Shown piece by piece: positions 1 to 6,901 of a DNA stretch of 15,281 bases; positions within the stretch are counted from its first letter, which is position 1, and every line of letters begins with the position of its first letter. Under the pieces are notes generated by a model. The model was not told the origin of the DNA. It searched no databases and worked only from the letters and a program-made list of their open reading frames with translations. The position numbers and the translations under genes were made by a program. This DNA comes from CAYLZN01 sp964387935 (GTDB taxonomy: Bacteria; Acidobacteriota; Vicinamibacteria; Vicinamibacterales; JAFNAJ01): positions 1-15,281 of the forward strand of contig CAYLZN010000116.1 of the NCBI GenBank assembly GCA_964387935.1. The letters are read 5' to 3'.

Positions 1-2238
1 CACGAGGATGAACTCGTCGAAGTAGTCACCCGTGGCGCCCTCGGCGAGGAACCACTGCGTCGCCGGCGCAATGACGCCTGCGCTGTTGTGACCGGCGCCA
101 AACGGCCGGCCGCCCGAGTTCATGTACATCGAACGCTCGACGATGAGCGGCACGCCGTTGGTGGAGGCGACCACCGCCGAGACGTCGGTGTTCTGGAGCC
201 GCGCGTGCTCCAGGTCGACCCAGATGTTGAAGCGCGAATTGGGTCCCACGCTGTAGGTCTTCACGAGCGGGTCGCCGGCAGGCAGCAGGTAGGTCACCTG
301 GAACTCGGCCTGGCCGGCCGTCGGGTTCTGGACCAGGTAGAACAGGTCGAAGCCGGAATGCGTGGCCCCTTCAGCCAGGTACCACACCGTGGACGGCGCC
401 TCGATGCCGGTTTCGGCGTGCGCGCCATATCCGTTGCTGTCCCAGCTCACCGTGCGGTCCACGGCAATGACGACGTCGGATTCGACGACGGTCGAGAAGG
501 CCACGGTGGCGATGGCGCTGATGCTCCGGGCGTCAACGGTCGCGCGCGCGTGGGGACCCACGGGCAGCGGGTGGGCATACACGGTGCCGTCCGGCCGCAT
601 GAACGACAGCATCACGTGCGCTGGATCGTCGTTGGGGTTGGCGACCGCGAAGACGGTGGTGAAGAACGAACTGCTCACGCCCTCGGCGAAGTAACGCGTG
701 AACGTGCCGCGCGGATGCGTGCCCTGCCGGTACTCGTCGAGATTCGACTTTCCGTCGGCATCGGGATCGCCCGCGGCTCCCTGGTCGCTGGCGGCGTTGT
801 TCGGATCGAGCCCCCAGCGATCCTCCCAGGAGTCGGGCATGCCGTCCCGGTCCGTGTCGAGCGTCGTGTTGTTGTCCTGGATGTACGTGAAGGCGCGGGT
901 CCGCGTGGCCTGGAGGGCATCGGTGTTGCGCACCACGACATCCACCGACCCGGCGCCGCGGGCGGGCGTCACAGCCGTCAGGCTGGTCGTGCCAGAAACG
1001 GTGACGCTGGTGGCTGCCACGCCACCGAAGGTGACCGTGGCGCCCGGCGCGAACTCGGTCCCGCGGACGGTCACGAGCGTTCCGCCGGCGGTGCTGCCCG
1101 AGGTCGGGCTCACCGTCGTGACGGTCGGTGCCACGCGGTCGTACGTATACGCGCCCGCCAGCGTGCCGGTCTGGCCGTCAGGGTTGCGCACGACGACATC
1201 CACGACCGCAGGCACCGTACCGGCAGCCCAGGCCGGCACGACGGCGGTGAGGCTGGCCGCGCTGAGCACCGTGACGTCGGTCGCGGCTGCCCCGCCGATC
1301 AGGACCGTAGCGCCGCCGCCCAGGTTGGATCCGGTGATCGACACCACGGTGCCCCCGCGGAGTGACCCTCGACGCGGGGTGATGCTGCTCACTCTCGGCG
1401 TGCCGTTGACATACGTGAAGGCGTTGGTCTTCACGGCGCTTCGCCCGTCGGGGATCGTGACTCGTACGTCCACGACGCCTGCCGCGTGCGGTGGGGTCGT
1501 GGCCGAGATCGTGGTCGTGCCGACGACGCGCACGTTGGTCGCGGGGACGCCGCCAACGGTCACGGTGGCACCCGAGGCGAAGTTCGTGCCCCAGATGGCC
1601 ATGGCGGCGCCGCCGCTCGACATCCCGGTCGCCGGGGTCAGGCTGGTGATCGTGACGCTGTTGGCGACATAGGTGAACCCGGCCGGCTTGGCCGCGCTGC
1701 TGCCGTCGGGGTTCGTCACTCGGACCTCGGCGGCGCCGGCCGCGCCTGGTGGCGTGACCGCGGTCAGCGTCGTCGAGTTCACGAACACCACGCTCGTCGC
1801 AGCCTGACCGCCGACGGTGACATGCGCCCCGGACTGGAACTTGTTGCCCGTGATCGAGAGGGTCGTCCCACCCACCGTCGAGCCCGTGGTCGGACTCACG
1901 GTATAGACCCCCATCGGGGCCTCGACAATCGTCGTCACCTCGTTCGAATAGGGACTGAACAGGCCGTTGGTGTTGTAGGCCTGGACGGCGAAGTAATAGC
2001 GCTGCCCGGTCTGCAGCGCGTTGCTGGTCCACGTCACCTGGTTCCCGACGTCGACGGTCGTGGTGTACACGCCGGACTGCGTCCCATAGGATACGAGGTA
2101 CCCCGCCAGGTCGCTCTCGGTGTTCCGGTCCCAGACGAGGGTCACGGACCCGGCGTGCGCCTGGGAGGCGGCAGACACGATGAGGACGGCCGCAAGGCAA
2201 CCCCACGCGGCGAAACGACGAACAAGGGCGGCCGGCAT
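1..2238 (-). CDS. Secreted multidomain protein with four IPT/TIG repeats, partial at its C-terminus
   Basis: The reading frame is open from ATG at 2238 to the window edge (746 codons, no stop), so the C-terminus is missing. Residues 1-29 form a signal peptide (two Arg, then a hydrophobic core, ending AQAHA-like SQAHA). Residues about 30-107 look like a fibronectin III domain. Four IPT/TIG immunoglobulin-like repeats follow at about 110-190, 192-278, 280-366 and 370-452; each opens with a SPTTGS/TPATG-type turn and ends with FTYV, AYTY or FTYI. Residues 455-507 carry Asp-rich loops (DTDRDG, DPDADGKS) like thrombospondin type-3 or EF-hand calcium sites. From 513 on there are repeated beta modules starting YFAEG, WYLAEGAT and WFLAEGAT, resembling DUF5719-type repeats. 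The role is probably extracellular or surface adhesion, or polymer binding; no catalytic domain is visible. A GGAGAAGAG Shine-Dalgarno lies 7 bases before the start. Secretion and domain calls are fairly sure; the function is inferred. Confidence 0.85.
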   Translation of the reverse strand, partial: MPAALVRRFAAWGCLAAVLIVSAASQAHAGSVTLVWDRNTESDLAGYLVSYGTQSGVYTTTVDVGNQVTWTSNALQTGQRYYFAVQAYNTNGLFSPYSNEVTTIVEAPMGVYTVSPTTGSTVGGTTLSITGNKFQSGAHVTVGGQAATSVVFVNSTTLTAVTPPGAAGAAEVRVTNPDGSSAAKPAGFTYVANSVTITSLTPATGMSSGGAAMAIWGTNFASGATVTVGGVPATNVRVVGTTTISATTPPHAAGVVDVRVTIPDGRSAVKTNAFTYVNGTPRVSSITPRRGSLRGGTVVSITGSNLGGGATVLIGGAAATDVTVLSAASLTAVVPAWAAGTVPAVVDVVVRNPDGQTGTLAGAYTYDRVAPTVTTVSPTSGSTAGGTLVTVRGTEFAPGATVTFGGVAATSVTVSGTTSLTAVTPARGAGSVDVVVRNTDALQATRTRAFTYIQDNNTTLDTDRDGMPDSWEDRWGLDPNNAASDQGAAGDPDADGKSNLDEYRQGTHPRGTFTRYFAEGVSSSFFTTVFAVANPNDDPAHVMLSFMRPDGTVYAHPLPVGPHARATVDARSISAIATVAFSTVVESDVVIAVDRTVSWDSNGYGAHAETGIEAPSTVWYLAEGATHSGFDLFYLVQNPTAGQAEFQVTYLLPAGDPLVKTYSVGPNSRFNIWVDLEHARLQNTDVSAVVASTNGVPLIVERSMYMNSGGRPFGAGHNSAGVIAPATQWFLAEGATGDYFDEFILV

Positions 2239-2327
2239 CACGCGGCTCTTCTCCGCAACCGTCGTACCCTGTGCCCGGAACGACCAACGCAGGCAAAACC
2301 CTCAGAAAAGCTCCGATCTCGCGTCCG

Positions 2328-2345
2328 CCCCTGCCCCGCCCCCCC
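2328..2345 (-). promoter_or_regulatory. Predicted G-quadruplex tract upstream of the secreted-protein gene
   Basis: The minus strand carries G7-C-G4-CA-G4. This satisfies the four-run G3 quadruplex pattern with very short loops. It lies about 90 bases upstream of the start of the minus-strand secreted protein, in its promoter or 5' leader. Folding and any role are inferred. Confidence 0.35.
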
Positions 2346-2363
2346 ACGGTCGGGTTACGCTTC

Positions 2364-2379
2364 TGTGATCGCGATCCCG
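2364..2379. promoter_or_regulatory. CRP/FNR-like operator candidate
   Basis: The site reads TGTGA, six bases, then TCCCG, which matches 8 of 10 positions of the CRP-type consensus TGTGA-N6-TCACA. Its core GATCGCGATC is a perfect 10-base palindrome. It sits in the 215-base divergent spacer between the secreted-protein gene and the DUF4097 gene and could serve either. A chance palindrome is possible at this GC content. Confidence 0.3.
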
Positions 2380-2453
2380 GGCTTGGTCATGGCAGACCCG
2401 GTCCGGGCGAACTTCTGAAACGAGGAATCCGTAAGTCAGGGCGGAGGTTGGTC

Positions 2454-3251
2454 ATGCGACAGGCGTTGCCGTCCCACGTGGCGACCGTGGCGTTCGTCGG
2501 AACGATCGCGTTGACGTTGTCCGGGTGCGAGCTTGCGGTGGGGTCGTGGAGTGCCGAGTCACGAGACCAGTGGTCCCGGGACTACGACGTCAGCGCCGAC
2601 GCGCGATTCGGGCTCGTGAATACCAATGGGAAGATCACGGTCGAGCCCTCCGGTGATGCGCAGGTCCACGTGCGGGCGGAGAAGGTCGCCAAGGCCGCCA
2701 CCGAAGAGGCCGCCCGCCAGCTGCTCGCGGACCTCGAGATCGCGGAGACGGTCGAACCCGCGCAGATCAGGCTCGAGACGCGGCGTCAGAAACGAGGCAT
2801 GCTGGGTGGCGGATCGGTGGAGGTCCGATACACGGTGCAGGTGCCCGCCTCGGTCCTGGTCGAGGTGGACAACACGAACGGCGGCATCCAGTTGCGCGAT
2901 CTCCAGAACTCGGTCGATGCCGAGACGACCAATGGAGGAATCTCCGGGGAGGGACTCAGGGGCAACCTCCGCGCTCAGACGACCAATGGGGGCGTGACAC
3001 TCGACGTCGCGAGTCTCGGTCCTGAAGGGATCGATGTTTCCACGACCAACGGCGGCGTGAGCCTGACGATCCCCGCCGATGCCCGGGCCGACCTGTCCGC
3101 CCGCGTGGCGAACGGCGGCATCGACAGCGGGAACCTCAAACTGGAGACGACCGAATCGAGTCGGCGCAGGCTCGAAGGCCGGTTGAATGGCGGCGGGCCG
3201 ACCATCAAGGCCGAGACGACCAACGGGGGCATCAGGCTGTCGTCGAGGTGA
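2454..3251 (+). CDS. DUF4097-type beta-repeat lipoprotein
   Basis: A 265-residue protein with a lipoprotein signal: hydrophobic segment about 9-22 and lipobox LSGC with Cys25, so it is predicted to be membrane-anchored on the periplasmic side. The mature part contains spaced NTNGGI, TTNGGI and TTNGGV motifs at about 20-residue intervals, typical of the DUF4097/DUF4098 family, whose repeats form a right-handed beta-helix-like stack. Known members are often encoded near anti-sigma factors or envelope-stress genes, but no such neighbour is seen here. The frame is open further upstream to 2271, but ATG 2454 is chosen because GGAGG at 2443-2447 sits 6 bases before it and the signal peptide begins there. 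The gene diverges from the secreted protein and converges with the DUF3810 gene. Family assignment is confident; the molecular role is unknown. Confidence 0.85.
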   Translation: MRQALPSHVATVAFVGTIALTLSGCELAVGSWSAESRDQWSRDYDVSADARFGLVNTNGKITVEPSGDAQVHVRAEKVAKAATEEAARQLLADLEIAETVEPAQIRLETRRQKRGMLGGGSVEVRYTVQVPASVLVEVDNTNGGIQLRDLQNSVDAETTNGGISGEGLRGNLRAQTTNGGVTLDVASLGPEGIDVSTTNGGVSLTIPADARADLSARVANGGIDSGNLKLETTESSRRRLEGRLNGGGPTIKAETTNGGIRLSSR

Positions 3252-3252
3252 A

Positions 3253-3275
3253 GCCCGGGTTGAAACGTCCCGAGC
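3253..3275. terminator. Weak hairpin between convergent genes
   Basis: GCCCGGG pairs with CCCGAGC around a 9-base loop, giving a 7-pair stem with one mismatch. It lies in the 30-base gap between the DUF4097 and DUF3810 stop codons. There is no T-tract on either strand, so it would be a poor intrinsic terminator. Confidence 0.25.
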
Positions 3276-3281
3276 CTTCGA

Positions 3282-4409
3282 TCAGGGCTCCGCGGCTGTG
3301 AGACGGGCTGCGAGAGCCGACCCCGCGACCAGCCTGACCACTCCCCCGTAGCTCGCGACGCCTTCGGGAACGTGCTGCGACTTCAAGAACAGATCGTAGC
3401 CCCGCCACGCGACCTGGGTCACGGGACGAATGGCCCCCGCGGCGGTGCGATCGAGGATGGCCTGGAAATCGCGCTTCGGACCGGGCCCCAGTTGGTCGCG
3501 CAGGCGCTGCCGGTCGCGGCGTGGCACCGCCGCGACGAGTTCCGGCCAGAGACCGAGCCAGCCGCTGTAGCGCGCCTGGGCGTCGCCGCCCAGGCACATC
3601 ATCCAGCCCACGACGTTCGCGTCCGCCTCATGGGCGAATCCCGCCAGGTGAGCCCACTCGTGCGCGATGACCGCGTGGCGCTCGAAGGGCAGCGAGTCCG
3701 GGTTGGGCAGCACTTCGAGGCCGAACGGATTGGTCACGCCCGCAATCGCTGCCCAGCGCAGGTAGAACCCGAGCAGAGACGACTTGGGCCTGCCTGCACG
3801 AGGTGTCCAGGGCACCTGGAGCAGGCGCGCGGTTTCTGCGAGGCGCGGCCCGAAGTGCTCGGGCAGCGTGTCAATGGCCGGCCAGGGCTGGCGGTGGGCC
3901 TCGTCGTGGAGCGCGTTGAGGGACTGGGTGGCCTGCTCGGCCAGCGCCACGACGCGTGCCGTGGTCACGCGTGAGGCATCGAACTCGAGCCGGCGTTCGA
4001 GTGGTGCGCGCCGGTAGTTGAGGCCCCACACCGCAAGGAACCCCAGGTACAACCCGGCGGCGGCCACGGTCAGCACGGCCGCGAGACGCATCGCCTGACG
4101 ACCACGATCCGGCCCCGCGCGCCGCCAGGCCCGGCGGACTCCCAACGCACACGCCAGCACGGCCCCGGCGACGAGCACGTCGAGTACGGCCCAGGACGAG
4201 AGGTTCGTCAACCCGGTCAGCCGGGGCTGCACGACGCCGTAGACGCCGTCCGAAAACAGGCGATCGACGCGGTCCGGCGGCAGCGGCACCAGCGCCGCGG
4301 CCGCGGCGAGCGCGACGGTCAGGACTCCGAGCGCGCGCCGGATGACGCCGACTCCTCTCCGGTGATCAGCCGGATGCTGCGCTGGTAGGTCACGTACGCC
4401 CAGGCCCAC
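3282..4409 (-). CDS. DUF3810-type membrane-bound zinc metallopeptidase
   Basis: The protein has three N-terminal membrane helices: an Ala/Leu/Val-rich helix just after VIRRALG, one over SSWAVLDVLVAGAVL, and one over AAVLTVAAAGLYLGFLAVW. A soluble domain follows with the zinc-binding motif HEWAH (residues 250-254 from the GTG start), then GFAHEADAN ten residues on. This arrangement matches DUF3810 (HExxH, then a downstream acidic residue near EAN), a putative integral-membrane peptidase family with no well-defined substrate. It is the last gene of the minus-strand cluster and overlaps the 3' end of the NADH dehydrogenase gene. The start is uncertain: GTG 4409 is the nearest standard codon but has no clear Shine-Dalgarno, and the frame is open to ATG 4481. 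A strong GGAGAGGAG lies 8 bases before an ATC at 4343, which would give an N-terminus of RRALGVLTVALAA type. Peptidase activity is inferred from the motif. Confidence 0.8.
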   Translation of the reverse strand: MGLGVRDLPAQHPADHRRGVGVIRRALGVLTVALAAAAALVPLPPDRVDRLFSDGVYGVVQPRLTGLTNLSSWAVLDVLVAGAVLACALGVRRAWRRAGPDRGRQAMRLAAVLTVAAAGLYLGFLAVWGLNYRRAPLERRLEFDASRVTTARVVALAEQATQSLNALHDEAHRQPWPAIDTLPEHFGPRLAETARLLQVPWTPRAGRPKSSLLGFYLRWAAIAGVTNPFGLEVLPNPDSLPFERHAVIAHEWAHLAGFAHEADANVVGWMMCLGGDAQARYSGWLGLWPELVAAVPRRDRQRLRDQLGPGPKRDFQAILDRTAAGAIRPVTQVAWRGYDLFLKSQHVPEGVASYGGVVRLVAGSALAARLTAAEP

Positions 4410-5596
4410 TGGACGAGGACGACCAGCCGGTTGCGGAACCCTGTCAACTTCAGAATGTGTACGAAGAGCCAGAGCAGCCACGCGAACCAGCCCGTGAACT
4501 TCACCCGCCCGAAATCCGCGACAGCGCGAGCCCGTCCGATCGTGGCCATGTTGCCGGGGCTGACGTAGCGGAAGGCGGGGCGGGACCCGGAGGACAGACC
4601 CCGGGCGAGGAGTCGCGCGACGAAGTCCGCCTGTTGCATGGCCACCGGGGCTACGCCCGGCAGCGGCCGCCCCTGGTCGTCGCTGACTGCCGCCAGGTCG
4701 CCGATCACGAACGCGTCTGGATGACCTGGCACTGAGAGATCGGGCTCCACCACGACCCGGCCGGCGCGATCCAGTGGCACCCCAAGCGTCCGTCCGAGGG
4801 ACGACGCGGACACCCCGGCGGCCCAGAGGACCGTGTCCGCCTCGAACCTCCGCCCTGGCGCTTCCACGACGCCGGCCTCGACGCGGCTCACGAGCGTGTT
4901 GGTGTGCACCGCGACCCCGAGCGCGCGGAGCGACTCGTCCGCGTGGCGGCGAAGCGCATCGGGAAAGGCGCCCAGCAGGTGCGGGGCGCCCTCGAGGAGG
5001 ACGATGGTCGCGTTCTCTGGATGGATGGATCGGAACTCGTGGCGCAGCGCGTGCCGTGCGATCTCGGCCAGCGCACCGGCCAGCTCGACGCCGGTGGGTC
5101 CTCCTCCGATGACCACGAACGTCAGCGCCCGCCGACGTGCCTCCTCGTCTGCCGTGCGCTCGGCGCGTTCAAAGGCCATGAGCACCCGTCGCCGAATCAG
5201 CAGCGCATCGTCGAGGGTCTTGAGTCCGGGCGCATGGGCGGCCCACTGGTCGTGGCCGAAATAGGCGTGAGTGGCGCCGGTCGCAAGGACCAGCGCGTCG
5301 TAAGCCAGGTCGCCGATGTCGAGGCGGACGAGGCGACGTTCGAGGTCCACGGCCTGCGCGTCGGCCAGGAGCACCCGCACGTTGCGCTGCCGGCGGAGGA
5401 TGAACCGGATGGGTGACGCGATGTCGGCAGGCGAGAGGCCGGCCGTCGCCACCTGATACAGCAGCGGCTGGAACACGTGGTGGTTCCGGCGGTCGACCAC
5501 CGTGATATCCACCTCGGCCCGCCGCAGCGCACGGGCGGTCCCCAGCCCGCCGAACCCGCCCCCGACGATGACGACACGCGGTCGCTGCGGCGCCAC
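4319..5596 (-). CDS. ndh: Type II NADH dehydrogenase (NDH-2), FAD-dependent
   Basis: A 425-residue single-subunit flavoprotein that oxidises NADH and reduces membrane quinone without pumping protons. The FAD Rossmann motif GGGFGG is at 12-17 with the acidic VVDRRNHH end of the fold at 33-40. The NADH motif GGGPTG is at 164-169, and the second FAD contact VIGDLA is at 297-302, followed by the AMQQAD segment near the quinone site in this family. The C-terminal 365-405 region is rich in Trp, Leu and Val (GWFAWLLWLFVHIL) and is the expected membrane-anchoring amphipathic helix. The length is typical. Translation starts at GTG, 7 bases after the upstream permease stop, with a weak TAGG as Shine-Dalgarno. 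Its 3' end overlaps the DUF3810 gene. Related quinone reductases or sulfide:quinone oxidoreductases are less likely, as no paired redox Cys was seen. Confidence 0.9.
   Translation of the reverse strand: MAPQRPRVVIVGGGFGGLGTARALRRAEVDITVVDRRNHHVFQPLLYQVATAGLSPADIASPIRFILRRQRNVRVLLADAQAVDLERRLVRLDIGDLAYDALVLATGATHAYFGHDQWAAHAPGLKTLDDALLIRRRVLMAFERAERTADEEARRRALTFVVIGGGPTGVELAGALAEIARHALRHEFRSIHPENATIVLLEGAPHLLGAFPDALRRHADESLRALGVAVHTNTLVSRVEAGVVEAPGRRFEADTVLWAAGVSASSLGRTLGVPLDRAGRVVVEPDLSVPGHPDAFVIGDLAAVSDDQGRPLPGVAPVAMQQADFVARLLARGLSSGSRPAFRYVSPGNMATIGRARAVADFGRVKFTGWFAWLLWLFVHILKLTGFRNRLVVLVQWAWAYVTYQRSIRLITGEESASSGARSES
4352..4360 (-). promoter_or_regulatory. Strong Shine-Dalgarno facing a non-standard start codon
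   Basis: GGAGAGGAG on the minus strand lies inside the end of the NADH dehydrogenase gene. In the DUF3810 frame the next codons are TCG GCG-like sequence, then GTC ATC CGG; the ATC is 8 bases from the Shine-Dalgarno, at ideal spacing. No ATG, GTG or TTG occurs at that distance in this frame. Confidence 0.45.
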
Positions 5597-5603
5597 GGCA
5601 CAC

Positions 5604-6899
5604 CTACTCGTAGCGGAGGGCCTCGACAGGGTCCATGGCCGCGGCGCGCCTGGCGGGCAGGTAGCCCGCGGCCACGCCGACCCCGACCGCGCTCACGAGG
5701 CCGGCCACCACGACCCAGATCGGAGGTGCGGCGGAGATGGCGGGTGCGGCCAGGGAAATGGCGAACCCGAGGCCCGCGGCGATCAGAATGCCAGCGAGCC
5801 CGCCAAGCGACGACAGCAGCATCGCCTCGAGGAGAAACTGACGCAGCACCTCGTTGCGCCGGGCGCCGATGGCGAGTCGCACCCCGATCTCGCGGGTCCG
5901 CTCCGTCACGCTGATGACCATGACGTTGGCGATGCCGATCCCACCGATGAACAGGCTCACGAGCGCGAGGCCGATTGTGGCCGCCCCGATCGCCGCGCTC
6001 ACACGATCGAAGTTCGAGATGATCTGCTCGGAGGTGGACAGGTTGAAGTCGCTGTCCTCACCGGGCCCCACCTGGCGCAACTGCCGCAGGACGGTCTCGG
6101 CCTGCAGGCGGGTGTCCTCGAGCCGCCCCTCGCGCGCCTGGATGTACAGCACGATGTTCTCGGCCTGGGGGAATCGCCGTCGCGCGGTGCCCGCCGGGAT
6201 CGACATCACGTTGTCCTGGCGGTTCTCGCCGAAGAAGCCTCCCTTGCGCGGCGCCAGCTCGCCAACGATGGAGTACGCCTCGCCGGCCACGAGCACCGTC
6301 CGGCCGAGCGAACGACCGGGATTACCCTCCCCGAACAGCGCCTTCGCGAGGTTGGCACCGATCAGGGCCACGGGGGCACCCGCGCGGTCTTCGAGGTCGG
6401 TGAACGGGCGACCCGCCGCGAGTTCGGCGCCGACCACCTCGAAGAAGTTCGCCGAGGCCCCTTCGAGCAGGACCGTGTCGGATTCGATCGAGCCCGCCCG
6501 TGCCGTCAGCGCACGCCCGTTGATCACCGTCGGAATGATCACCTGGACGGCCACGTCGTTCACCGCGTCCGCGAGTCGCTTGATGTCGCTGGCGAACTCG
6601 GCCTCGAGTGGCCGCCGGCGCGCCTCACGCTCCGACGGTGGTGAGTAGGGGTCACCCGTCAGGTGGAAAGCGAACACGTTGTCGGTGCCGAGATCCCGGA
6701 ACAGGTCGGCGACGGCATTGCGCAGACCGGCCAGGACGGACGCCACCAGCACGACGGTGACGATGCCGATGACAACGCCGACAATGGCGAGGGCGGACCG
6801 AGCCGGCTGCTGCCGGAGCGAGTCGGTGGCGAGCGAGAACGACTCGCCCAGGGCCGCCGCCCATCGGCTCACGCGCGCTCGCGCTCCTGCTGCCGGCAT
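5604..6899 (-). CDS. MacB/FtsX-type ABC transporter permease (second of pair)
   Basis: A 431-residue permease with the MacB topology: one helix at about 36-57, a large periplasmic MacB-PCD domain at about 60-300, then three helices at about 303-329, 358-386 and 394-414. The cytoplasmic segment TERTREIGVRLAIGA (332-346) is the coupling region that contacts the ATPase in FtsX-family proteins, and the end LPARRAAAMDPVEALRYE is the classic family C-terminus. There is no ATP-binding domain in this chain. ATG starts 2 bases after the stop of the first permease, implying translational coupling. MacB-type permeases do not move substrate across the inner membrane; they drive periplasmic substrates (toxins, macrolides, lipopeptides) through an adaptor and outer-membrane channel. 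The substrate here is unknown. Confidence 0.9.
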   Translation of the reverse strand: MPAAGARARVSRWAAALGESFSLATDSLRQQPARSALAIVGVVIGIVTVVLVASVLAGLRNAVADLFRDLGTDNVFAFHLTGDPYSPPSEREARRRPLEAEFASDIKRLADAVNDVAVQVIIPTVINGRALTARAGSIESDTVLLEGASANFFEVVGAELAAGRPFTDLEDRAGAPVALIGANLAKALFGEGNPGRSLGRTVLVAGEAYSIVGELAPRKGGFFGENRQDNVMSIPAGTARRRFPQAENIVLYIQAREGRLEDTRLQAETVLRQLRQVGPGEDSDFNLSTSEQIISNFDRVSAAIGAATIGLALVSLFIGGIGIANVMVISVTERTREIGVRLAIGARRNEVLRQFLLEAMLLSSLGGLAGILIAAGLGFAISLAAPAISAAPPIWVVVAGLVSAVGVGVAAGYLPARRAAAMDPVEALRYE

Positions 6900-6901
6900 C
6901 G

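Noticed and set aside
88..1365. Long plus-strand open frame of 425 codons, with a 324-codon one overlapping it at 698-1672
   Set aside because: It is antisense to the secreted IPT/TIG protein, in the codon-aligned opposite frame where stops are scarce at high GC; its product is low-complexity Arg/Gly/His-rich sequence with no domain.
1178..2347. Minus-strand frame of 389 codons starting at 2347
   Set aside because: Shadow frame: it overlaps the secreted protein on the same strand but gives Arg/Gly-rich sequence, whereas the adjacent frame gives a signal peptide and IPT repeats.
2409..2437. ECF-sigma-like promoter (GAACTT then GTAAGTC) before the DUF4097 gene
   Set aside because: GAACTT resembles an RpoE-type -35, but the GTC/TC element falls about 20 bases away, too far for the 15-17 base spacer; only a partial match.
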